DNA of 7,845 bases from an uncultured Clostridia bacterium. Its GTDB lineage: Bacteria > Bacillota > Clostridia > Oscillospirales > Acutalibacteraceae. The translations under genes were made by a program, and so were the position numbers. Below the pieces are notes generated by a model. The model did not search any database and was not told the origin of the DNA. It saw nothing but the letters and a program-made list of their open reading frames with translations. The stretch lies in assembly GCA_937895645.1 (NCBI GenBank), contig CALBKQ010000145.1, positions 1-7,845 on the forward strand, written 5' to 3'. Positions 1 through 5,816 of the stretch are shown piece after piece (the first letter of the stretch is position 1; each line of letters begins with the position of its first letter).

Positions 1-426
1 TGTTACGTCATACACATATGTCTTCTTTGAATCTTCAAATGTTATGCTATAGAATACATGCTGATGTTCTTGCCAAATTGAGCTATATGCATTCTCGGGA
101 TTGACTATCTGTGTAATTTCACGTTCAATGTCTTGAGTAGATATGCGTTTGATTTCTGTATCTGTAATCATGAACACGCCGTTATCACCAATATCGCTTG
201 ATCCTAACCACAGCACAGTATTGCCTAGCATAGCAAGTGAGTTAGGTGCTTTGATACCAATGTTACCAGCTGCGTTATCAGGTGAAGAGAATGGGTTATT
301 CTTATCGTCGTTATATGAGAATACCTGCCAAGATCTTTCACCAAAGGTATAGAGCTTTGAACCATTACTGCATAGAGCAATGGTATTATCAGGACACCAT
401 TCTGAATATGTAATGAAGCCAACTGC
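1..426 (-). CDS. Phage gp10-like packaged-DNA stabilisation / tail accessory protein, internal fragment
   Basis: A stop-free minus-strand frame runs from the window edge to about base 426, giving about 142 codons. Read in its own direction it includes VGFITYSEWCPDN, SNGSKLYTFGERSWQVF, NSLAMLGNTVLWLGSSDIG, GVFMITDTEIKRISTQDIE and NAYSSIWQEHQHVFYSITF. A TFG-RSWQVF segment, then W-GSS-GDNGVF, then KRIST-DIE is the order I associate with P22 gp10-like proteins, which seal the portal after DNA packaging and join it to the tail. The assignment rests on recalled family motifs, not a search. The frame stays open a little further, to an in-frame stop at 478-480, but bases beyond about 426 belong to dnaE in the opposite direction, so the true N-terminus is absent. 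The C-terminus lies beyond base 1. G+C is visibly higher than in the adjoining dnaE. No other phage gene is present to support a prophage. Confidence 0.6.
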
Positions 427-1087
427 TGAGTTCAGAACAAAAGAACTTCTTATGATGGAAAAAGAAACAACTGGCCTTTATATTTCATCACATCCTATGG
501 AACAATATGCAGATTTGTCTGATGAACTTAAATGCGATAAAATTGGTAATATTATAAATGCAGAAAGTGATTTCAATTCGCCTTATGTTGATACTGCGTC
601 TGTAAAAATTATGGGCATAATAAGTAGTATAACCCGAAAGCAGACTAAAAAAGGCGAGAGCATGGTTTTTATGAATATTGAAGATGTTGGTGGAACGATT
701 GAAGTAATCGTGTTCCCGAAACTTCTTGCAAAATATATGAATAAAATAAACAATGGTGTTGCTGTATTTATAGGTGGCAGACTTTCAATGCGTGAAGAAG
801 AAAATCCTAAAATTATTCTCGATTTTCTTGAAACTGCTGATGCTGCAAAAGATAATCGTTCTAAAAAACATGGTTTATTTATAAGAGTAGATAACAATCA
901 ATCTCATATATTCAAAACTTGCCTTGAAACAATAAGTAATAAAGCAAGTGTTGGCGAGGTTCCTTTGTATTTTTATTTCGCTTCTACAAAGCAGTATTTT
1001 CCTTGTAAAAAAATATCAATAAATGATAACCTTATTACAGAACTTAAAGTAATAGCAGGGGAACAAAACGTTATTTTTCAAAAATGA
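425..1087 (+). CDS. dnaE: DNA polymerase III alpha subunit (DnaE), C-terminal fragment
   Basis: This is the last ~220 codons of the catalytic alpha subunit of the bacterial replicative DNA polymerase, which is normally about 1,150 residues. It opens on the conserved linker EFRTKELLMMEKETTGLYIS followed by HPMEQY, which lies after the polymerase and helix-hairpin-helix regions in DnaE. An OB fold (tRNA anticodon-type nucleic acid binding) follows at roughly 600-850, with VKIMGIISSITRKQTKKG, MVFMNIEDVGGTIEVIVFP and GGRLSMREEENPKI. A short C-terminal domain ends in ELKVIAGEQNVIFQK before TGA at 1085-1087. An in-frame ATG at 380 is not a true start, because bases 380-425 encode the phage-like protein on the other strand. 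Clostridia usually carry PolC as well, so this would be the DnaE-type enzyme. dnaE upstream of pfkA is a common Firmicutes order, which supports the identity. The N-terminal four-fifths is lost at the left junction. Confidence 0.9.
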   Translation, partial: AEFRTKELLMMEKETTGLYISSHPMEQYADLSDELKCDKIGNIINAESDFNSPYVDTASVKIMGIISSITRKQTKKGESMVFMNIEDVGGTIEVIVFPKLLAKYMNKINNGVAVFIGGRLSMREEENPKIILDFLETADAAKDNRSKKHGLFIRVDNNQSHIFKTCLETISNKASVGEVPLYFYFASTKQYFPCKKISINDNLITELKVIAGEQNVIFQK

Positions 1088-1095
1088 TTAATTAC

Positions 1096-1124
1096 TTGCA
1101 TTTTATGTATTCTTATGGTATTAT
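1096..1124 (+). promoter_or_regulatory. Candidate sigma-A promoter for pfkA–aroK
   Basis: TTGCAT (1096-1101) and TATTAT (1119-1124) are separated by exactly 17 bases in the 83-base gap between dnaE and pfkA. The -10 is good and the -35 keeps only the TTG. This would let pfkA be transcribed independently of dnaE. No factor-independent terminator is visible after dnaE, so read-through is also possible. Confidence 0.45.
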
Positions 1125-1170
1125 AAATATTCAATGTGGTAATTTTTAGCAAATTAAAAGGGTGATAAAA

Positions 1171-2133
1171 ATGAAGACAATAGGTGTTTTAACAAGTGGT
1201 GGCGACGCTCCAGGTATGAACGCTGCTGTTCGCGCAGTTGTTCGTGCAGGTTGCGAAAATGGTTTCAGAGTAATGGGTATCAGAAGAGGCTACAATGGTC
1301 TTATGCAGGGTGATATGTTTGAAATGAATCTTCGTTCAGTTTCAAATATTATTAACCGTGGTGGTACAGTTCTTTATTCTGCAAGAAGCCCAGAATTCAA
1401 AACTGAAGAAGGACTTCAGAAAGCACTTAAAGTTGCAAAAGATGTTAATATGGAAGGTATTGTTGTAATCGGTGGTGACGGTTCATTCCGTGGCGCTCGT
1501 GACTTGTCACTTCGTGGTGTTAACTGCGTTGGTATTCCTGGTACAATCGACAACGATATCGCATGTAGTGATTATACAATCGGTTACGATACAGCAATGA
1601 ATACCGTTCTTGAAATGGTTGACAGACTTCGTGACACTTCTGAATCACATGACCGTTGTTCAGTTGTTGAAGTTATGGGTAGACGTGCAGGCTATATTGC
1701 ACTTAATGCTGGTATCGCTTGTGGTGCAACATCAATTCTTATTCCTGAAGTAGAATATGACTTCCAGCGTGATGTTATTGACAGAATGAAGAGAACTCAG
1801 AAGACGGGTAAGAGACATTTTATTATTCTCGTTGCTGAGGGTATTGGTGGCGTTGAAGAAATGGCAAAGCGTATTGAGGCTGAAACAGGTGTTGAAACTC
1901 GTGCTACAATACTCGGTCATGTTCAGCGTGGTGGCCATCCAACAGTACGCGACAGAGTTACAGCATCTCTTATGGGTTATAAAGCAGTTGAACTTCTTAA
2001 AGAGGGTGTCGGTAATAGAGTTCTTGCAATTAATAAAGATGAAATTGTAAATTACGATATTTTTGAAGCTCTCAATATGAAAAAATCTCTTAATATTGAA
2101 GATTATAAAATCGCGCACGAAATTTCTATTTAA
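1171..2133 (+). CDS. pfkA: ATP-dependent 6-phosphofructokinase
   Basis: This enzyme phosphorylates fructose 6-phosphate to fructose 1,6-bisphosphate, the committed step of glycolysis, in the cytoplasm as a homotetramer. The 320 residues match the normal bacterial PfkA length. The ATP-binding start is TSGGDAPGMN (8-17). GGDGS (101-105) carries Gly104, the residue typical of ATP-dependent rather than pyrophosphate-dependent enzymes, which have Asp there. PGTIDND (123-129) carries the catalytic Asp127. MGRRAGYIAL and GHVQRGG supply substrate and effector contacts. I start it at ATG 1171 because AAAGGGTG (1157-1164) sits 6 bases upstream; an in-frame GTG at 1162 lies inside that site and would only add three residues. 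Codon use is less AT-biased than in neighbours (many GGT and CGT codons), as expected for a highly expressed glycolytic gene. It follows dnaE and runs almost directly into the shikimate-kinase-like gene. Confidence 0.97.
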   Translation: MKTIGVLTSGGDAPGMNAAVRAVVRAGCENGFRVMGIRRGYNGLMQGDMFEMNLRSVSNIINRGGTVLYSARSPEFKTEEGLQKALKVAKDVNMEGIVVIGGDGSFRGARDLSLRGVNCVGIPGTIDNDIACSDYTIGYDTAMNTVLEMVDRLRDTSESHDRCSVVEVMGRRAGYIALNAGIACGATSILIPEVEYDFQRDVIDRMKRTQKTGKRHFIILVAEGIGGVEEMAKRIEAETGVETRATILGHVQRGGHPTVRDRVTASLMGYKAVELLKEGVGNRVLAINKDEIVNYDIFEALNMKKSLNIEDYKIAHEISI

Positions 2134-2136
2134 GTT

Positions 2137-2628
2137 ATGGCAAATATTATACTTATTGGTATGCCCGGATGTGGCAAGAGCACCGTCGGTGTTATTCTTG
2201 CAAAAACATTGGGTATAGGTTTTGTTGATACTGATTTGATTATTCAGCAACGTGAAAACAGATTGTTGCAGAATATTATTGATACTGATGGTATTGACTA
2301 TTTTCTCAACTGTGAAGAAGAGGCAGTTAAATCTCTTGACTGTGATAACTGTGTAGTTGCAACAGGTGGTAGTGTTGTTTATCGTGAAGACGCAATCCTG
2401 CATCTCAAGAAAAAAGGTAAAATTATTTTTCTTGATGTGCCTTTAGACAAAATTAAAAAGCGTCTAAATAATATTAGCACCCGTGGTATTGCTGCACAAA
2501 AGAATGACACAATTGATGATATTTATAATGAGCGTATTGATTTATATAATAAATATGCCGATATAGTTATAAAAACTAATGGTGAGTCTGTAGAAAAAAC
2601 AGTTGAAAAAATTTGTAAATTTTTCTAA
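2137..2628 (+). CDS. aroK: Shikimate kinase-like P-loop kinase, atypical substrate site
   Basis: The 163-residue single-domain kinase has the shikimate kinase length and layout. The Walker A loop is GMPGCGKST (8-16), followed by FVDTD (29-33), whose second Asp matches the shikimate-binding Asp34 of E. coli AroK. VVATGGSVV (73-81) sits where AroK has its Gly-Gly-Gly motif, and ERIDLYNKYAD (132-142) supplies an Arg at the Arg136 position. Shikimate kinase makes shikimate 3-phosphate for aromatic amino acid synthesis. Two substrate residues differ: the Arg58 position (FR-x-x-E in AroK) is Leu57 in DYFLNCEEE, and the third glycine of GGG is Ser79. The LID reads STRGIAAQ instead of the usual R-P-L. 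I believe related Clostridia carry similar proteins annotated as shikimate kinase, but the substrate is not proven here. ATG 2137 lies 3 bases after the pfkA stop with no clear ribosome binding site, suggesting translational coupling. No other aro gene is in the window. Confidence 0.72.
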   Translation: MANIILIGMPGCGKSTVGVILAKTLGIGFVDTDLIIQQRENRLLQNIIDTDGIDYFLNCEEEAVKSLDCDNCVVATGGSVVYREDAILHLKKKGKIIFLDVPLDKIKKRLNNISTRGIAAQKNDTIDDIYNERIDLYNKYADIVIKTNGESVEKTVEKICKFF

Positions 2629-2634
2629 AAATTA

Positions 2635-2679
2635 TAGCCTTGTAGTGAAATGTAATTTTCACCGCAAGGCTTATTTTTT
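2635..2679 (+). terminator. Factor-independent terminator after the pfkA–aroK unit
   Basis: GCCTTG (2637-2642) pairs with CAAGGC (2665-2670) and GTGAAA (2645-2650) with TTTCAC (2657-2662) across a TGTAAT loop, with a two-base internal bulge on each side. TTATTTTTT follows at once. It starts just after the aroK stop and separates that unit from spoIVB. Confidence 0.85.
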
Positions 2680-2684
2680 ACCTC

Positions 2685-2713
2685 AAATATTGTCATGATT
2701 TTGTGACAAATTA
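2685..2713 (+). promoter_or_regulatory. Possible sigma-G-type promoter for spoIVB
   Basis: AAATA (2685-2689) and CAAATTA (2707-2713) are 17 bases apart. From recalled B. subtilis consensus patterns (GHATR and CATWHTA) they match 4 of 5 and 6 of 7 positions. A start about 7 bases downstream would leave a leader of roughly 25 bases. spoIVB in B. subtilis is expressed in the forespore under sigma-F and sigma-G, which fits, but a match this short in AT-rich DNA could be chance. Confidence 0.28.
2690..2709. repeat. 6-bp inverted repeat TTGTCA/TGACAA upstream of spoIVB
   Basis: TTGTCA (2690-2695) and TGACAA (2704-2709) are perfect reverse complements around 8 bases. The dyad lies between the candidate promoter elements of spoIVB and could be an operator. 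The arms are short, so this is only a candidate site. Confidence 0.3.
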
Positions 2714-2716
2714 TTA

Positions 2717-2734
2717 GTGCGACAAAAGTCGTAC
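2717..2734 (+). promoter_or_regulatory. Small hairpin just 5' of the spoIVB ribosome binding site
   Basis: GTGCGAC (2717-2723) pairs with GTCGTAC (2728-2734), with one G-T wobble and an AAAA loop. The stem ends exactly at the base before GGAGGTG (2735-2741). It has no T-run after it, so it is not a terminator. In an mRNA starting near 2717-2721 it could form a 5' cap that stabilises the transcript or affects ribosome access. Confidence 0.35.
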
Positions 2735-2746
2735 GGAGGTGAAAAA

Positions 2747-3985
2747 TTGCGTAATTTTATTAAATTTTTATCAGTTTTTAGTGCAGTTGCGTGTACTATA
2801 ATATTTGTTATAATTTATTTTGCACAAATCACAATACCACAAAGAGTAACTATAGTTGAAAAAACAAGTTATAATATGCCTCAAGTTTTCGGTTTTGATT
2901 TATTTAATATAAGTTCAGACAATAATCTAGATGTTTTAAGAAATAATAACGAAATATATGAACAGGAAGCACAAATTGAACTTTTGAATATTATTCCCGT
3001 AAAAAATATTAAAGTAACAAACTCAAAACGAAAATATATAATTCCTGGTGGAGAGATTTTTGGTATAAAACTATATACCGATGGTGTAATTATAGTAGAT
3101 ACTGATGTGGTTGAAACAACCACAGGTACAGTAAATCCTGCCGAAAAATCAGGACTTATGATTGGCGATATTATTAAGAAAATTGACGGTACAGAAATTC
3201 AGTCAACAAAGCACCTAACAAAAGTTCTTGAAAAAAGTCAAGGTAATGAAATGGTAATAACGGTAGTTCGTAATAATAAAGAAATAAATGTAATGTTCAA
3301 AACTTATAAAGACAGTATAAGCGGAAAATATAAAGCAGGACTTTGGGTGCGCGATAGTACTGCGGGACTTGGCACAGTGACTTTTTATAATCCTGAAAAT
3401 AATTCTTTTGCAGGATTAGGTCATCCAATATATGATGTAGATACTAATGATATAATGCCAATGAAAAACGGTGATATGGCAGAAGCATCTATTAAAGGTC
3501 TTTATAGAAGCTCAAACGGTGCTGTAGGTGAGTTGTGCGGGGTGCTGTCAGGCAGAAGTAAAGGTAGACTTTGTCTTAATTGTGATGAGGGAATTTACGG
3601 ATTTACAACCTGCAAAAAAACTGAAACTATACCATTAGCTGTGAAACAAGAAATAGTTGAAGGCGACGCACAGATAATCTGTACTATAGATAATTCGGGA
3701 CCACAGTATTTTGATGTAAAAATAATTAAAATTTATTCTAATTCGACAGCAGTTAATAAAGATATGATAGTAAAAATAACAGATAAAGAGTTACTAAATA
3801 AAACAGGTGGAATAGTACAGGGTATGAGTGGTACACCTATTATCCAGAATGGATATTTAGTTGGCGCAATAACCCATGTATTTGTAAATGAGCCAACCCA
3901 AGGTTACGCAATTTTTGCAGAAAGAATGTACGAAACCTCTGTTAGTCGGGAAATGCAGAAGTATGAACAACTAAATGCATCCTGA
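2747..3985 (+). CDS. spoIVB: SpoIVB sporulation serine peptidase (S55 family)
   Basis: SpoIVB is made in the forespore, exported to the space between the two membranes, and triggers processing of pro-sigma-K in the mother cell by cleaving SpoIVFA. The 412-residue protein starts with one membrane segment or signal anchor (about residues 7-27, FLSVFSAVACTIIFVIIYF). A PDZ domain lies at about 105-185 and includes GLMIGDIIKKIDGTEI. The S55 peptidase domain follows. Its likely triad is His226 in GLGHPIYD, Asp346 in KITDKELL and Ser361 in GMSGTPI. The 15-residue Asp–Ser spacing equals that of B. subtilis (Asp363, Ser378), as recalled. I choose TTG 2747 because GGAGGTG (2735-2741) is ideally spaced before it; a GTG at 2717 would put the ribosome site inside the gene. 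In many spore formers spoIVB lies next to recN and spo0A, but here it lies between aroK and a converging operon. It is complete, so the host is probably a spore former. Confidence 0.95.
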   Translation: MRNFIKFLSVFSAVACTIIFVIIYFAQITIPQRVTIVEKTSYNMPQVFGFDLFNISSDNNLDVLRNNNEIYEQEAQIELLNIIPVKNIKVTNSKRKYIIPGGEIFGIKLYTDGVIIVDTDVVETTTGTVNPAEKSGLMIGDIIKKIDGTEIQSTKHLTKVLEKSQGNEMVITVVRNNKEINVMFKTYKDSISGKYKAGLWVRDSTAGLGTVTFYNPENNSFAGLGHPIYDVDTNDIMPMKNGDMAEASIKGLYRSSNGAVGELCGVLSGRSKGRLCLNCDEGIYGFTTCKKTETIPLAVKQEIVEGDAQIICTIDNSGPQYFDVKIIKIYSNSTAVNKDMIVKITDKELLNKTGGIVQGMSGTPIIQNGYLVGAITHVFVNEPTQGYAIFAERMYETSVSREMQKYEQLNAS

Positions 3986-3996
3986 CAGAAAGAAAA

Positions 3997-4035
3997 GGGT
4001 GGAGTCCTTGTGGACTCCACCTGAAATTTTTATTA
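3997..4035. terminator. Bidirectional terminator between spoIVB and the DUF711 gene
   Basis: GGTGGAGTCC (3998-4007) and GGACTCCACC (4012-4021) form a perfect 10-bp GC-rich stem with a TTGT loop. On the plus strand ATTTTTATTATTT follows; on the minus strand the stem is followed by CTTTTCTTTC. It can therefore end both converging transcripts. Confidence 0.9.
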
Positions 4036-4036
4036 T

Positions 4037-5392
4037 TTAGTTTTTCAAACTCTGTAATGGTGCAGGGATGCGACCACCACGGTTAATGAATTTAGCAGGT
4101 GATGCGGTGTTCAATTTCATAACAGGTCCATAGCCTAAAAGTCCACCGAAGTTAAGTGTGTCCCCAATATCCTTGCCAATTGCAGGAATAAGTCTTACTG
4201 CAGTTGTTTTTGAGTTCACCATACCAATTGCAGCTTCATCTGCAATAATACCTGAAAGCACTTCTGCAGTTGTGTCACCGGGTACAATAATCATGTCAAG
4301 ACCAACTGAGCAAACACAAGTCATAGCTTCAAGCTTTTCAATAGTGAGTGCACCGCTTGTTGCTGCCGCAATCATACCAGCGTCTTCTGAAACAGGAATA
4401 AATGCACCTGAAAGTCCACCAACATGTGAAGATGCCATTACTCCACCTTTTTTAACCGCGTCGTTAAGAAGTGCAAGACAAGCAGTTGTACCGTGCGCAC
4501 CACATTGTTCAAGTCCCATTTCTTCAAGAATATAAGCCACAGAATCGCCTATAGCAGGTGTTGGAGCAAGTGAGAGGTCAACTATACCAAAAGGTACATT
4601 AAGGCGTTTAGAGGCCTCACAAGCCACAAGCTGACCCATTCTTGTAATCTTGAATGCAGTACGCTTAACCATATCTGCTACTTCTGTAATATTAGCATCA
4701 GGAATCTTCGAAATTGCTGAACGTACAACACCGGGACCTGATACACCAACATTAATTACACAGTCAGGTTCACCAACACCGTGGAATGCACCTGCCATAA
4801 ATGGGTTATCTTCGGGAGCGTTACAGAAAACAACAAGCTTTGCAGGACCAATGCAACCTTTGTTTGCAGTAACTTCTGCAGATTCTTTAATAATTTGTCC
4901 CATCATTTTAACTGCATCCATATTAATACCTGCTTTTGTTGAGCCTATATTAACTGATGAACAAATATGTTCAGTTACGTCAAGCGCCTCTGGAATACTA
5001 CGGATAAGCGATTCATCACCAGCGGCAAAGCCTTTTTGCACAAGGGCAGAGTAACCACCAATAAAGTTTACTCCAACAGTTTGTGCTACTCTTTCAAGAG
5101 TCTTTGCATATAAAACAGGGTCGCCTTTGCCAGATGCTAATATCATTGAAATTGGTGTAACTGAAATTCGTTTATTGATGATTGGAATACCGTATTCCTT
5201 TTCAATATCTTCACCTGTTTTAATAAGGTGTTCAGCTTTTCTTGTCATTTTCTCATAAATCTTGTCGCAAGTTGATTTTGCGTCACCTGTGCAACAATCA
5301 AGCAGAGAAATACCCATTGTGATTGTTCTTATGTCAAGATTTTCATCTTGAATCATATTGATTGTTTCAAGTATATCGTGTGTATTTATCAT
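4037..5392 (-). CDS. DUF711 / UPF0210 family protein, function unproven
   Basis: The 451-residue protein matches the usual DUF711/UPF0210 length of about 450. Recognisable family segments, in order, are the N-terminal DIRTITMGISLLDC, GIPIINKRISVTPISMI, VNFIGGYSALVQKGF, NPFMAGAFHGVGEPDCVINV, GVSGPGVVRSAI, FGIVDLSLAPTPAIGDSVA, EQCGAHGTTACLALLNDAVK, then SSHVGGLSGAFIPVSEDAGM, and C-terminal INRGGRIPAP (436-445). A solved structure from Streptococcus pneumoniae is said to have a fold related to pyruvate formate-lyase-like enzymes; I see no glycyl-radical RVxG[FY] signature at the C-terminus, so I do not propose radical chemistry. No signal peptide or membrane span is evident, so it is probably cytoplasmic. 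It lies 13 bases after the ACT-domain gene, with a weak AGTAGGTAG site that begins in the ACT stop region, and the pair is presumably co-transcribed. The substrate is unknown; partnership with the ACT protein suggests a small-molecule or amino-acid-responsive enzyme, which is inference. Confidence 0.9.
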   Translation of the reverse strand: MINTHDILETINMIQDENLDIRTITMGISLLDCCTGDAKSTCDKIYEKMTRKAEHLIKTGEDIEKEYGIPIINKRISVTPISMILASGKGDPVLYAKTLERVAQTVGVNFIGGYSALVQKGFAAGDESLIRSIPEALDVTEHICSSVNIGSTKAGINMDAVKMMGQIIKESAEVTANKGCIGPAKLVVFCNAPEDNPFMAGAFHGVGEPDCVINVGVSGPGVVRSAISKIPDANITEVADMVKRTAFKITRMGQLVACEASKRLNVPFGIVDLSLAPTPAIGDSVAYILEEMGLEQCGAHGTTACLALLNDAVKKGGVMASSHVGGLSGAFIPVSEDAGMIAAATSGALTIEKLEAMTCVCSVGLDMIIVPGDTTAEVLSGIIADEAAIGMVNSKTTAVRLIPAIGKDIGDTLNFGGLLGYGPVMKLNTASPAKFINRGGRIPAPLQSLKN

Positions 5393-5405
5393 TTTTTCTA
5401 CCTAC

Positions 5406-5675
5406 TTATATTCTATGCATTGAATTAAAGATATCTTCGTGCATAACATGAATTGAAAGTGCCATTTCGTTACCTATTGCAGTAACTTTATCTGAAAACT
5501 CTGTAAATGGAACATTTGCTTTTTCAAAATCTACAAGCATTATCATGCAGAACATATCTTGTAAAATTGACTGCGAAACTTCAATAACATTAACGCTATT
5601 TTCAGCACAAACACCTGAAACTTTAGCGAGAATACCAACCATATCTTTACCTACTACAGTAATAATACCTCTCAT
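5406..5675 (-). CDS. ACT-domain protein, UPF0237 family
   Basis: This 89-residue protein is a single ACT domain with almost nothing else. The first strand and turn read IITVVGKDMVGILAKVSG (4-21), with Gly14 at the usual ligand-contact turn. The helix and second strand give CAENSVNVIEVSQSIL (23-38), the third strand DMFCMIMLVDF (40-50), and the last helix and strand run to about 80. ACT domains usually dimerise and bind amino acids or other small ligands, often regulating a partner enzyme. Stand-alone UPF0237 proteins are found immediately upstream of DUF711 genes in other Firmicutes, for example streptococci, and the same order holds here. ATG 5675 is supported by GGAGGT (5684-5689, minus strand) 8 bases upstream. 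It is the first gene of a two-gene minus-strand operon. The ligand is unknown. Confidence 0.9.
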   Translation of the reverse strand: MRGIITVVGKDMVGILAKVSGVCAENSVNVIEVSQSILQDMFCMIMLVDFEKANVPFTEFSDKVTAIGNEMALSIHVMHEDIFNSMHRI

Positions 5676-5700
5676 ATTTAATTACCTCCAAAATGTATTG

Positions 5701-5760
5701 ATAATAGTTTAACATAAAAAATATTGATTGTGAATATCAATATTTTTCAAAATTTGTTGA
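5701..5760 (-). promoter_or_regulatory. Probable promoter region of the ACT–DUF711 operon
   Basis: Read on the minus strand, TTGATA (complement of 5735-5740) is followed 18 bases later by TATGTT (complement of 5711-5716), about 35 bases before the ACT start codon. The -35 matches 5 of 6 consensus positions and the -10 matches 4 of 6. TTGATA lies within the dyad at 5717-5747, so anything binding the dyad would compete with polymerase. Other AT-rich choices exist, and the exact elements are uncertain. Confidence 0.35.
5717..5747. repeat. Perfect 12-bp inverted repeat in the divergent intergenic region
   Basis: AAAAATATTGAT (5717-5728) and ATCAATATTTTT (5736-5747) are exact reverse complements separated by TGTGAAT. 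The dyad sits about 70 bases before the PHP start and about 40 before the ACT start, between oppositely directed genes. It is almost all A/T, so as RNA it would be weak. A protein-binding operator is the more likely reading, although a weak terminator-like structure cannot be excluded. Confidence 0.5.
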
Positions 5761-5786
5761 AAAATATGTTAGATTTATAGTAAAAT
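5757..5786 (+). promoter_or_regulatory. Sigma-A-type promoter for the PHP–ispE pair
   Basis: TTGAAA (5757-5762) and TAAAAT (5781-5786) each match 5 of 6 consensus positions and are 18 bases apart. The -10 lies about 30 bases before ATG 5817. The -35 starts 10 bases after the intergenic dyad. Confidence 0.55.
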
Positions 5787-5816
5787 AAACACATAAACAA
5801 TAGAAGGTGTGTTCTT

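Noticed and set aside
380..430. ATG at 380 as a real start giving a short 235-residue stand-alone OB-fold protein
   Set aside because: Bases 380-425 encode conserved phage-protein motifs on the opposite strand, no ribosome site precedes the ATG, and the sequence after 425 is the internal part of DnaE.
1..430. Prophage integrated into dnaE
   Set aside because: There is only one partial phage gene, a structural one, with no integrase, no attachment repeat and no intergenic border; a chimeric join explains it better.
1131..1160. AT-only dyad TAATTT/AAATTA before pfkA as a terminator of dnaE
   Set aside because: The 6-bp stem has no G-C pairs and no T-run follows it, so it is expected by chance in AT-rich DNA.
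1732..2403. Long minus-strand open frame opposite pfkA and aroK (223 codons)
   Set aside because: Its translation is rich in Asn, Phe, Cys and Thr with no recognisable domain, and it lies antisense to two well-supported genes.
4037..4100. Glycyl-radical enzyme reading of the DUF711 C-terminus, based on its pyruvate formate-lyase-like fold
   Set aside because: The C-terminus reads INRGGRIPAP and lacks the RVxG[FY] signature, and no activating radical-SAM gene is nearby.
4158..5054. Plus-strand open frames opposite the DUF711 gene
   Set aside because: They are Ala/Ser/Ile/Pro-rich mirror products of a well-conserved gene and have no family motif.
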